The notes beneath the pieces were generated by a model. The model did no database searches and was not told the origin of the DNA. It saw only the letters and a list, made by a program, of their open reading frames with translations. Source: Halanaerobiales bacterium (lineage in GTDB: Bacteria > Bacillota > Halanaerobiia > Halanaerobiales > DTU029). From it: 64,000 nucleotides of DNA. The DNA lies in NCBI GenBank assembly GCA_029981855.1, contig JARRCS010000003.1, positions 86,962 to 150,961 on the forward strand, written 5' to 3'. Of this stretch, positions 25,317 through 33,178 are shown in pieces (within the stretch, counting starts at the first letter, position 1; each line of letters starts with the position of its first letter). Position numbers and translations under genes: made by a program.

Positions 25317-25875
25317 GATAGACTGTCTTAAAGCTATTAAGAGAAGAAGAAGTATAAGGAGATATATCGATCGAGATGTAACAGAAGAACTGCTTAAAGA
25401 GGTAATCAATGCAGGCCGGCTGGCACCTTCGGGCGGGAATATGCAGCCCTGGGAGTTTATTGTAGTCAGGGAAAGGGATAAGATAAAGGAGGTCGTTGAA
25501 ACTACTTTTGTAGGTTTTGATAGTAAAAGTGGACAGAAACAGAGCTGGCTTGAAACTGCTTCCCTATTGATAGTAGTCTGTACTGATTATAAGAGGACCG
25601 TTGCCAGGTATGGTGAAATGGGAAGAAAGATTGCCCTGATGGATACCTCTGCCGCTATAGAAAATATGTTGCTGGCGGCTACATCTTTAGGTTTAGGCAG
25701 CTGCTGGGTGAGCGGTTTTAACCAGGAGGAACTGGCAAAGTTGCTTGAGATACCCGGGCAGATTGAGCCGGTTGCTATCCTGCCCCTGGGTTATTTTGAA
25801 GGGATGACAAAATCTCCGAGTAAGTTTTCCCTGGATGAGATCATTCATTATGAAAGGTACGGCAATTTAAAATGA
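25294..25875 (+). CDS. Nitroreductase family flavoprotein 2
   Basis: A 193-residue protein with the nitroreductase pattern KRRRSIRRYIDRDVTEELLKEVINAGRLAPSG, then MQPWEFIVV, MDTSAAIENMLLAATSLGLGSCWVSG, and a C-terminal PLGYFEG. It differs clearly from its neighbour, so this is an old duplication or separate recruitment. The ATG at 25294 has a poor upstream ribosome site. A strong AAGGAGGA lies inside the frame at 25303-25310, with only ATT (25312) or ATA (25318) in position to start, so a non-standard start codon is possible. It ends in a 4-bp overlap with the MFS gene. Confidence 0.8.
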   Translation: MYIKEEIKIDCLKAIKRRRSIRRYIDRDVTEELLKEVINAGRLAPSGGNMQPWEFIVVRERDKIKEVVETTFVGFDSKSGQKQSWLETASLLIVVCTDYKRTVARYGEMGRKIALMDTSAAIENMLLAATSLGLGSCWVSGFNQEELAKLLEIPGQIEPVAILPLGYFEGMTKSPSKFSLDEIIHYERYGNLK

Positions 25876-27098
25876 GGGAGCCAGGTACGAACTGGAAATT
25901 CCTGTTATTAATGCTGGTAGCCTATATTTCAACCAATATTAATTTACAGGGTTTTTTAGCATTGATGCCTTTTCTACAGGCAGACCTGGGGTTGAGCAGA
26001 ACACAGGCCGGTTTATATTCTACCTTCTTTTTTCTAAGCACTATTTTTCTTGCCTTTTTAAGCGGTAGGCTGGTAGATAAGGCCGGTTCTAAGCGTAGTA
26101 TGGTTCTCGGGATTAGTTGTGTTGGCTCTTTGATGTTGCTCCATTCCCTGGCAATTAATTTTACAATTCTTCTGGTACTGGCTTTTTTAACCGGGATTGG
26201 TTTTAGTGTTGTTGCCCCGGCAGTAAATAAAGGGGTTATGGAGATGGTTTTACCACAAAACCGGGCATTCTCGATGGGGATTATTCAATCCGGTGTTGGG
26301 GTAGGTGGTTTCCTGGGTGCTGTCTTACTTCCCTTTCTGGGTAAATTTTTTGGCTGGAGGAGAGCCGTTCTTTTTCCCGGGATATTAGCTCTGTTACTTG
26401 CCCTGGTTATCTTTAAACTATTTGAAAAGGAAAGAGGTGGTTTGAAAAAGAATACCAATCTGGCTGATAAAACCGGTTCTCTTAAAGGAGTCCTACTTAA
26501 CCTGTTTAAGAACAAAAAATTAATGGCTATCAGTTATTTGTGTTTAATATTTGGGATCGTACAGGGTTTTCTGATTACACATTATATTTTGTTCTTAAAT
26601 CAGGATATTAGTTTAAGCGAGACTCTGTCAGGCCTTGCTCTGGGTATCATGCAAATCGGGGGCCTGATAGGACAGTTGTTCTGGGGCTGGTTCAGTGATT
26701 ATTTTTTTGCCGGCAATAGAAGGATAGGGGTTTTGATTATCGGACTTTCCTGCACCCTGACAGTATTAATCTCAGCAATTGCCGCGGGTTTCTCTATGCC
26801 GCTTTTAATGATTCTGGTCCTGGCCTTTTTCCTTGGTTTATCAGGGATGGGCTGGATGGGACTTTTCTTTACCATTGTAGGCGAACTGGCCGGGAAGGCC
26901 CATACGGGTACAGCTTTTGGTTTTGCTCTTTTTTTCATGCGGCTCGGGATTGTTCTAGGCCCTCCTGTACTAGGTTATTTTTCTGATCTTAAAGGCAGTT
27001 ATAGCCTTAGCTGGATTATTATTGGGTTTAGTGTTACAGTTTTTACGGTCTATTTTAGCTTGGTAGATAAAAGGAAGAAGGTTTCAGTGATGTCCTAA
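25872..27098 (+). CDS. Major facilitator superfamily transporter
   Basis: A 408-residue protein with 12 predicted membrane helices. It carries the MFS loop 2-3 signature SGRLVDKAGSKRSM and its repeat-half counterpart FWGWFSDYFFAGNRR. The ATG overlaps the nitroreductase stop (ATGA), so it belongs to the operon. It may import substrate or export product; substrate specificity cannot be read from the sequence. Its stop codon is part of the bidirectional terminator shared with the convergent activator gene. Confidence 0.88.
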   Translation: MREPGTNWKFLLLMLVAYISTNINLQGFLALMPFLQADLGLSRTQAGLYSTFFFLSTIFLAFLSGRLVDKAGSKRSMVLGISCVGSLMLLHSLAINFTILLVLAFLTGIGFSVVAPAVNKGVMEMVLPQNRAFSMGIIQSGVGVGGFLGAVLLPFLGKFFGWRRAVLFPGILALLLALVIFKLFEKERGGLKKNTNLADKTGSLKGVLLNLFKNKKLMAISYLCLIFGIVQGFLITHYILFLNQDISLSETLSGLALGIMQIGGLIGQLFWGWFSDYFFAGNRRIGVLIIGLSCTLTVLISAIAAGFSMPLLMILVLAFFLGLSGMGWMGLFFTIVGELAGKAHTGTAFGFALFFMRLGIVLGPPVLGYFSDLKGSYSLSWIIIGFSVTVFTVYFSLVDKRKKVSVMS

Positions 27099-27129
27099 AT
27101 TATCCACAGAATTCATCTGTGCATAATTT
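27097..27129. terminator. Bidirectional terminator spanning two convergent stop codons
   Basis: AAATTATCCACAGA (27097-27110) pairs with TCTGTGCATAATTT (27116-27129) with one mismatch and a 5-nt loop. The hairpin contains the stop codons of the MFS gene (plus strand) and the activator gene (minus strand). A/T runs on both sides suit termination in both directions. Confidence 0.7.
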
Positions 27130-29157
27130 ACTAGACTTTAAAAAATTGATTCCAGCATTTGTAATCCTGGTACCCTGTCTAGTTGTGCCGATGGATACCA
27201 GCCCCATTTCTTCTAGTATTTTCAACCTATTTCTGATCATGCTAGAGGTAAGATTCAGGTTCAGTTTTTTTAGATTTTCTTTAATCCTGTATCTGCCCAG
27301 GCCCATATTTTTTTCTCCGGCCTGCTGAAGCTCTTTTAAGATAAAGATAAATTCTTTAATTTCTGCGTGTTTCATTAATGATTTTTTAATCCCCTCCCAG
27401 TGGTGAATGGCTGATTCATGATAGTCCGGCAAATTAAAATCTTCGGGAAGGTCATCTAAATGTACTGTATCTGACTCCACTACACATGTGATGTAGTTGA
27501 TCAAATTTTCAAGTTCCCGGATATTCCCGGGCCAGTGGTATTTTGAAAATACCTCGTATACTTCGTCAGTAATTTTCTTATCCGAATTATTTTTTTTGAG
27601 AAAGTATTCAACCAGGGAATAGATATCCTCGGTGCGTTCCCTTAAAGGTGGTATAGTAAAGTATAAAACCTTCAGTCTGTGATATAAATCTCTTCTAAAT
27701 TTACCTTCTTCAACCAGCTGGGCGAGGTTTTTATTGGTGGCTGCTATAACCCTGACATCTACCGGTATGATACTATTACCACCAATCCTCATTATCTCTT
27801 TTTCCTGTAAAACCCGCAAAAGTCTGACCTGTAGGCTTAAAGGTGCATCTCCTATTTCGTCAATAAAGATAGTACCTGTATGGGCCTGTTCAAAGAGACC
27901 GATCTTGCCCCCCTTCCTGGCACCTGTAAAAGCTCCATCTTCGTAGCCGAAAAGTTCACTTTCGATCAGTGACTCTGAAAGCGAGGCCAGGTTAACAGCA
28001 ACAAAGGGATTTTTTCTTCGTTTAGAAGCGTTATGGATCGCCTGGGCAAATAACTCTTTTCCCGTGCCGCTTTCACCCCTGATTAACACGGTTAAGTCAT
28101 TGCTGGCAATTTTTTTGGCTATATTGACAGTCTTTTTCATTTGTTCACTGGTACTGATTATATCGTTAAAACTGTATTTGGCTATGAAACCCTTTTTTCT
28201 CAGCTTTTTTCTGACCTCATACTCTATTTTTTGAATTTCAGTTATATCCTTAAAACTAATTATCTTGCCGTTAAAAACACCCTCCTGGGAGAGGTTTTCT
28301 TTGTTGGTTAGTATATATCTATCATTATAGAAGACTATCTCGTTTATCCTGTTATGATTATCAGTTATGATATTTAGTAATTTTTTGTCACTTAAAATAT
28401 CACGGATATTTTTATTAATGGTGTTTAGAGCAGGAATTCCCAGTAACTCACTGGCCATTTTATTAAAAAACAAAATGGTATTTTTATCATCAACAGCGAT
28501 GATACCATCATGAGAAGTAGATAGTATACCCATTAAGACCATGTTTAGCTGACCGCTATATTTATTTAGATTAATCATTCTCTTTGTATACATGGCTGCC
28601 AGTAGATTGGTATTTTCTAAAGGAAGTTCCAGGAATAATAAAATCTCGATAATAGTTGAAATATCGATTGATTTAATACCCAGATCGATAATTTCACTTA
28701 TCCCGTCAGGAACAAGGTGTTTTCCTCCTGAGGTAACCGCTATTTCTGTTTTATAGTATTCTGCTCCGGGGTAGTAAGGTATATAATTGACATGTTCGAT
28801 GCCTAGTTCCTTTAACAATTTGATGGTTTCCAATGCTGTATAACGGTAGTTGCTGACAACCAGAACGTTTTCATTCTTCGGCAAATTGATAACCTTGAAG
28901 ATATTTTCCAGATTAATGGCCCTTCTTACCGTTATGACTTTTATGTTTTCCGGGACAACATTCCTGACGGTCTCGTATATTACTTTGCTTGAACAAACAA
29001 CAAGGTCATAATCTGAAACACTTATCTTTTCTTTTTCAGCCAGAGCGACTTTATGAATGATGATGCTCTCGCCAAAAATATCAATAAGCTGGCTGGCAAA
29101 AGCATCCCTGATTAATTTATCCCAGGCTACAAGCATAATTTTTTTAGATTTTGGCAT
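27100..29157 (-). CDS. Sigma-54-dependent transcriptional activator with PAS domain
   Basis: A 685-residue enhancer-binding protein. Residues 1-200 are a sensory region with a PrpR_N-like alternation of strands and helices, not confidently classified. A PAS domain spans about 205-310 (GIIAVDDKNTILFFNKMASELLG). The AAA+ domain has Walker A GESGTGKE near residue 359, the sigma-54-contact loop GAFTGA, and Walker B TIFIDEIGD. The C-terminus ends in a winged-helix-like region (SSMIRNRLKILEEMGLVSIGTTRQGTRIT) instead of the usual Fis-type helix-turn-helix. It converges on the dipeptidase-MFS operon, which has a sigma-54 promoter at 16002, so it is the likely activator. The ATG is preceded by a weak ACCTC-type complement of GAGGT. 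Confidence 0.9.
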   Translation of the reverse strand: MPKSKKIMLVAWDKLIRDAFASQLIDIFGESIIIHKVALAEKEKISVSDYDLVVCSSKVIYETVRNVVPENIKVITVRRAINLENIFKVINLPKNENVLVVSNYRYTALETIKLLKELGIEHVNYIPYYPGAEYYKTEIAVTSGGKHLVPDGISEIIDLGIKSIDISTIIEILLFLELPLENTNLLAAMYTKRMINLNKYSGQLNMVLMGILSTSHDGIIAVDDKNTILFFNKMASELLGIPALNTINKNIRDILSDKKLLNIITDNHNRINEIVFYNDRYILTNKENLSQEGVFNGKIISFKDITEIQKIEYEVRKKLRKKGFIAKYSFNDIISTSEQMKKTVNIAKKIASNDLTVLIRGESGTGKELFAQAIHNASKRRKNPFVAVNLASLSESLIESELFGYEDGAFTGARKGGKIGLFEQAHTGTIFIDEIGDAPLSLQVRLLRVLQEKEIMRIGGNSIIPVDVRVIAATNKNLAQLVEEGKFRRDLYHRLKVLYFTIPPLRERTEDIYSLVEYFLKKNNSDKKITDEVYEVFSKYHWPGNIRELENLINYITCVVESDTVHLDDLPEDFNLPDYHESAIHHWEGIKKSLMKHAEIKEFIFILKELQQAGEKNMGLGRYRIKENLKKLNLNLTSSMIRNRLKILEEMGLVSIGTTRQGTRITNAGINFLKSSKLCTDEFCG

Positions 29158-29178
29158 GTTAACACCTCACGGGAGATA

Positions 29179-29192
29179 TGTGACATTAACAA
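29179..29192 (-). promoter_or_regulatory. 14-mer shared with the aor-racemase gap, candidate activator site
   Basis: Read on the minus strand this is TTGTTAATGTCACA, exactly the 14-mer at 19262-19275. It lies 22-35 bp ahead of the activator's start codon. An autoregulatory site is the simplest reading; two copies alone are thin evidence. Confidence 0.4.
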
Positions 29193-29337
29193 TATTATAT
29201 CTAATTGGTTTTTAGTGTTCAAGTTATGAAAACATGTAGGCATATATAATGTTAATGCTTTAGTCCGGGAGAATTAAATCAAACCAGGTTGCTGTCCGCA
29301 AAAGGTTAATAAAGGAAAGAGTCGTATACATGATCAG

Positions 29338-29378
29338 TTGACAATTCCAGAATATAAATATATAATAATAGTATACTA
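29338..29378 (+). promoter_or_regulatory. Consensus promoter with palindromic operator, GntR gene
   Basis: TTGACA at 29338-29343 and TATAAT at 29361-29366 are separated by exactly 17 bp, a near-perfect vegetative promoter. The palindrome TAGTATACTA (29369-29378) follows immediately, at the predicted transcription start, where a YtrA-type repressor would bind to control itself. Confidence 0.75.
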
Positions 29379-29419
29379 GTCAAATAGTGCATTAATTAAG
29401 AAATGAAAGGTGGTTGTTG

Positions 29420-29785
29420 ATGAAGATAAATTTTGATGTCTCTAAACCTATTTATGAACAGATTATCGATCAAATAAAAAAGATGATTGCCAGAGGAGAA
29501 CTAAAACCGGGTGATAAACTGCTTTCCCAGCAGGAGATGGCGCGCTTGATTGAGGTTAACCCCAATACCATTCAACGCGCTTATAGAGAAATGGAGGTTT
29601 TAGAGTTGGTTGAGACCAAAAGAGGAAGAGGAACATTTATTAAAGAGGGTGAGGAAATGATCAGTAATATTAAAAGAGAGATGGCTCAGGAAGCCGTCTC
29701 CAGGTTTATCGAGGAGATGAGCTCTCTTGGTTTTTCCACAGCGGAGATAATCAGCTGGGTGGAAGAAGAGTTAACCGAGCGGTGA
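29420..29785 (+). CDS. YtrA-subfamily GntR regulator
   Basis: 121 residues from the ATG at 29420; two TTG codons just ahead are in frame but badly placed relative to AAAGGTGG. The N-terminus FDVSKPIYEQIIDQIKKMIARGELKPGDKLLSQQEMA is a classical GntR winged helix with the recognition segment NPNTIQRAYREMEVLELV. The short helical tail of about 45 residues is typical of YtrA, which normally represses an adjacent ABC transporter. No ABC gene is adjacent here, so the target is unknown. Self-regulation through 29369-29378 is likely. Confidence 0.85.
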   Translation: MKINFDVSKPIYEQIIDQIKKMIARGELKPGDKLLSQQEMARLIEVNPNTIQRAYREMEVLELVETKRGRGTFIKEGEEMISNIKREMAQEAVSRFIEEMSSLGFSTAEIISWVEEELTER

Positions 29786-29931
29786 GGAGAGAAGTGATAC
29801 CGAAGTTTTTTATGAGGTTACGGTCTTTGCTGATACGTCATGCTTATTTAAGCTGTGAAAAGGCAAATAAAATAGAGAAAAAGAGTGAAAGCGGATAGAG
29901 AAGATGCATGAGGAAAGGTTTTTAAATAGTT

Positions 29932-29964
29932 AAACCCGGGAGGTTTTACTACTCCCGGGTTTTT
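29932..29964. terminator. Strong terminator between convergent genes
   Basis: AAACCCGGGAG (29932-29942) pairs perfectly with CTCCCGGGTTT (29952-29962), followed by T's. It also works in reverse, so it can serve both the GntR gene and the minus-strand DapA-like gene ending at 29994. Confidence 0.88.
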
Positions 29965-29993
29965 AAGAACTTAAATGGTCGGGTTTTAAGAAA

Positions 29994-30911
29994 TTAGATA
30001 ATATCAAGTTCTTCCATTACCTGTCTTACCTTTGCTTTCTCTTCTTCTGTGCCAGGGGTTAAGGGCAGTCTGGATACGCCGGCATTGTATCCAATCATAT
30101 TCATTGCATCTTTTATCAAACTGACCGGGTTGGTACGGTTATTCTGTCCCATAATCCTAAATAAGGGTAAAAAACTCTGCTGCAGTTCGGCAGCTTCTTG
30201 GACGTTTCCGGCCAGGAATGTCTCAATCATATTTCTGATCCGGTTTCCTATCAGATGAGATGCACCGCTTACTACACCGCCAATTCTATGTTTACCTCCC
30301 TGAGCATAGGTTTCAATAATCATGGTATCATCACCATTATAGATGATAAAATCGTCGGGAGTTACATTTATAAACTCCGTTATTTGTTTAACGTTAAGCT
30401 CTGCTTCATCTTTAATTCCAATAATATTTTCGATTTTAGCCAGTTTGGCAACTGTCTCTGGATTTATATTTACTCCCGTAAAGATTGGGATATTGTAAAG
30501 CATAATTGATATATTAATTGATTCAGCAATAGTTTTATAATGATTATAAATCTGCTCCTGATTTGGCTTAGTATAATATGGAGCAACAATCATTACTAAT
30601 TCAAACCCTAATTCCTCAGCCTTTTTACTCAGGGCAATTGTTTCTACAGTAGAAGCACAACCTGTTCCTGCAATCAGAGGAATTTTATCACCCACCGCTT
30701 CTTTAACAACCTGAAACAGTTTTACCCTTTCTTCAAAAGTCATTGTGAAAAATTCGCCGGTAGTACCCGTAAGAATAATCGAATCAGCTTTATTATCCGC
30801 AATTAATTTTTCAGCAATACTTACTGCAGCATCATAATCAACACTCTGGTCTTCTTTGAAAGGTGTTACCATTGGTACGAGTATTTTTCCGTAATAATCT
30901 TTGTTATACAT
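29994..30911 (-). CDS. DapA/NanA-family Schiff-base aldolase or dehydratase
   Basis: A 305-residue (beta/alpha)8 enzyme of the dihydrodipicolinate synthase/N-acetylneuraminate lyase superfamily. Key motifs are TGTTGEFFTM (about residues 48-57), the catalytic tyrosine in MLYNIP (about 137) and the Schiff-base lysine in IIGIKDEAE (about 165). The family cleaves or condenses pyruvate-type 2-oxo acids. It is divergent from the TRAP transporter operon and shares its control region, so a catabolic 2-keto-acid aldolase or dehydratase is more likely than lysine biosynthesis. The exact substrate is unknown. GGAGGGAAAAATTAATG provides the ribosome site. Confidence 0.87.
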   Translation of the reverse strand: MYNKDYYGKILVPMVTPFKEDQSVDYDAAVSIAEKLIADNKADSIILTGTTGEFFTMTFEERVKLFQVVKEAVGDKIPLIAGTGCASTVETIALSKKAEELGFELVMIVAPYYTKPNQEQIYNHYKTIAESINISIMLYNIPIFTGVNINPETVAKLAKIENIIGIKDEAELNVKQITEFINVTPDDFIIYNGDDTMIIETYAQGGKHRIGGVVSGASHLIGNRIRNMIETFLAGNVQEAAELQQSFLPLFRIMGQNNRTNPVSLIKDAMNMIGYNAGVSRLPLTPGTEEEKAKVRQVMEELDII

Positions 30912-31016
30912 TAATTTTTCCCTCCAAATTTAGATTTGATATGAATTAATGTTAATAAATAAATAGGTATATAAGCTTTTTATTACCACCTCCTAAATAG
31001 GATATCCGCATAAATA

Positions 31017-31049
31017 GAACAACGTTAAAAAAAATATTGAACAGCGTTT
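31017..31049. promoter_or_regulatory. Paired operator-like dyads, aldolase side
   Basis: GAACAACGTTA (31017-31027) and GAACAGCGTTT (31039-31049) share GAACANCGTT and start 22 bp, two helical turns, apart. The form resembles sites of KdgR-like IclR regulators (GAAACANYGTTTC type). An IclR gene lies at 35874 in this cluster. They lie about 105-140 bp ahead of the aldolase start. Confidence 0.5.
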
Positions 31050-31235
31050 TATTTTAATATATATATTATATATTTATAAGAAAAATCCTGCAAAATTTTT
31101 TTAAAAAAAACAAAAAGTTTTCCTCTATATTTTGACCAATTTTTGGTATACTTTAAAAGTCTAATAAATTTTTAAAAAAAAATTTATTGTTTTATGAAGG
31201 ATTTTTAGAAAAGACGAAGAATATAAAAATATATA

Positions 31236-31268
31236 GAACATTGTTCAAAAATAAATTATATATTGTTC
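31236..31268. promoter_or_regulatory. Paired operator-like dyads, TRAP side
   Basis: GAACATTGTTC (31236-31246) is a perfect palindrome. ATATATTGTTC (31258-31268) repeats its right half exactly 22 bp later, the same spacing as the pair at 31017-31049. They lie roughly 190-225 bp upstream of dctP. Confidence 0.5.
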
Positions 31269-31461
31269 TACTATATTTAACAGGGATGATTTAAAAATGG
31301 TAATGACATCGAAGAAAAGATGTTAAAGTTAGGGGGTGATGAAAAAATAGAGCATACTAAATGTTAAACGAGGTGGTTGGTTCTGGAATATTTAACTAAA
31401 GACTTTAGCTTTAAGGACTGAATTAATGTAAAAATTAAAATTAAAAACAGGAGGGTTATAA

Positions 31462-32508
31462 ATGAAAAAAGGTTTAATAATTACGCTAACTTTATGTCTT
31501 GGTTTATTAAGTAGTCTGGCATTTATTGTCTCTGCAGCTGATGCTCCGATTGTTATTAAGTTTGCTCACTCTTCTCCAGTTGATCCTTACGAACAGCCTA
31601 CCAGTGCTGAAGCAGCGGTATTCGAATATCTGGTTAATAAATTAACTGCTGGAAGAGTACAAGTAAAGAGTTATCCGAATAGCTCATTAGGAGACCAGGT
31701 AGCTACATTGCAACAGACTAGAAAAGGAACAATTGAAATGACAAATGTTGCCAGTGGAGTTCTGGCAAGTGCTATGTATGAACCCCTTTCCCTGTTTGAT
31801 ATTCCCTATCTGTTTAAATCCACAGCAGTGGCTTGGGAACTTACTAGACTGGACAACCCCTTTACTAAAAGAGTGGTGGAAGAAGTCAGGGAAAAAACAG
31901 GTTTAAGAATTATTGGTATTCAGCCTATGGGTTTCAGACACTTTACTAATGATGTAAGACCGATTAAAGAACCTAAAGATCTGAAAGGTCTAAAAATCCG
32001 TACAATGCAGGTTAAACCCCATATCAAAATGGTTGAAGCAATGGGTGGTCTACCCACTCCTATTCCTTTCTCTGAACTCTATACCAGCCTACAGACCGGT
32101 GTAGTAGATGGGCAAGAAAATGCTACAATGAATATCATGGCTCAGCACTTTGATGAAGTTCAAAAATATATGACCCTTGATGGCCATGTCTTACTCTTAG
32201 CTATTACTATGGTCAATGATAAATGGTTCAGTAGCTTACCCGAAGATATTCAGGCCAAGATTCTTGAAGCTGAAGACGGCGCCCGTACTGCAGCAACCGG
32301 GTTAAACTTTATTAAAGATGCTACCGGTTTAAAGGAATTGAAGAAAAGAGGAATGGAAATCTATTCACCAACAGCAGAAGAAATGAATAAATTTAAAGAA
32401 GCAACCCAGAAACCGGTAATTGAGTATCTGAAAGGAAAGATTGATCAAGAATACTTCGATCTATTATTTGCTGAGATTGAAAAGATTGAAACCAAGTTAG
32501 GTTACTAA
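31462..32508 (+). CDS. dctP: TRAP transporter solute-binding protein DctP
   Basis: A 348-residue exported protein. The N-terminal signal peptide (MKKGLIITLTLCLGLLSSLA) ends near VSAAD. DctP features include IVIKFAHSSPVDPYEQP, SLGDQVATLQQTRKGTIEMTNV, the conserved arginine in KGLKIRTMQ, and the C-lobe pattern PFSELYTSLQTGVVDGQENA. It binds a carboxylate-type solute outside the membrane and delivers it to DctQM. Strong expression relative to the permease is suggested by the large stem-loop right after its stop codon. The ligand cannot be read from the sequence; LarA and aldolase neighbours suggest a hydroxy or sugar acid. Confidence 0.92.
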   Translation: MKKGLIITLTLCLGLLSSLAFIVSAADAPIVIKFAHSSPVDPYEQPTSAEAAVFEYLVNKLTAGRVQVKSYPNSSLGDQVATLQQTRKGTIEMTNVASGVLASAMYEPLSLFDIPYLFKSTAVAWELTRLDNPFTKRVVEEVREKTGLRIIGIQPMGFRHFTNDVRPIKEPKDLKGLKIRTMQVKPHIKMVEAMGGLPTPIPFSELYTSLQTGVVDGQENATMNIMAQHFDEVQKYMTLDGHVLLLAITMVNDKWFSSLPEDIQAKILEAEDGARTAATGLNFIKDATGLKELKKRGMEIYSPTAEEMNKFKEATQKPVIEYLKGKIDQEYFDLLFAEIEKIETKLGY

Positions 32509-32520
32509 ATATCAAAATAG

Positions 32521-32560
32521 ATAACAGGAAAGGTATATAACTATATACCTTTCCTGTTAT
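32521..32560 (+). other. 19-bp perfect intercistronic stem-loop
   Basis: Positions 32521-32539 and 32542-32560 are perfect inverted repeats around a 2-base centre, beginning 12 bases after the dctP stop. No clear T tract follows, so it more likely stabilises or partly terminates the dctP message, favouring binding protein over permease. Confidence 0.75.
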
Positions 32561-32642
32561 ACTTTAGCATTAAAAGTAGTATTGAAATTAGATCATGATA
32601 CTTATGTTTTTAGATTATATTTGTTTTGAGAGGGAGGATTTT

Positions 32643-33146
32643 ATGGTTTTATTAGAAAAGGTCAGGGATTTTCTCTTCAAAGTCATTGAAAAAACGCTAA
32701 TCCCCTTAGTTGCCTTAGTTTTTATTTTGATATTTTTACAGGTTCTATTCAGGTATGTTTTTAACTTTTCCCTTTTCTGGATCCAGGAAACTGTATTGTT
32801 TTTAATGGCCTATGTGGCTTTTCTTGCTGCAGCCAATGGCATCCATGAGGACTCCCACCCAAAAATGCGGTTTTTATTAGCAATACTCCCGGAGAAGATT
32901 AGATTATTTCTCCATCTAATTATTAATCTGCTTATAATCTGGTTTGCTCTAGTATTTGCAGTTGAAGGTTATAAACTGGCTATTTTTTCTATACCAATAA
33001 AAACTTCCGGTTTAGGTATTTCCTTATTCTGGCCATATCTCGCTATGCCTTTAGGTGGAGGATTAATGAGTATTACTGCTATTATTGATACGATAATGAT
33101 GATTGTCAAAAGGGAGATACCTTTTGCTACCCAGGAATTGGAATGA
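32643..33146 (+). CDS. dctQ: TRAP transporter small permease DctQ
   Basis: 167 residues from the ATG at 32643, chosen because GAGAGGGAGG precedes it; the upstream extension from 32595 is unlikely. It has four membrane helices and the DctQ pattern RYVFNFSLFWIQETVLFLMAYVAFLAAANGIHEDSHPK between helices 1 and 2. It partners with DctM in sodium- or proton-driven uptake. The gene is 32 bp ahead of dctM. Confidence 0.88.
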   Translation: MVLLEKVRDFLFKVIEKTLIPLVALVFILIFLQVLFRYVFNFSLFWIQETVLFLMAYVAFLAAANGIHEDSHPKMRFLLAILPEKIRLFLHLIINLLIIWFALVFAVEGYKLAIFSIPIKTSGLGISLFWPYLAMPLGGGLMSITAIIDTIMMIVKREIPFATQELE

Positions 33147-33178
33147 GAAATATTAAAGGAAATTAGAGGAGGATTTTG

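Larger units (their letters stand above)
30912..31461. promoter_or_regulatory. Divergent AT-rich control region, aldolase/TRAP
   Basis: 550 bp without a gene separate the minus-strand aldolase and the plus-strand dctP. The region is very A/T-rich and contains four GAACA/TGTTC elements in two pairs (listed separately). No clear sigma-54 signature and no well-spaced sigma-A promoter could be picked out with confidence. The leader before dctP ends with AACAGGAGGG. Confidence 0.6.

Noticed and set aside
31132..31152. TTGACC and TATACT as a promoter for dctP
   Set aside because: The spacer is only 9 bp, far from the 16-18 needed.
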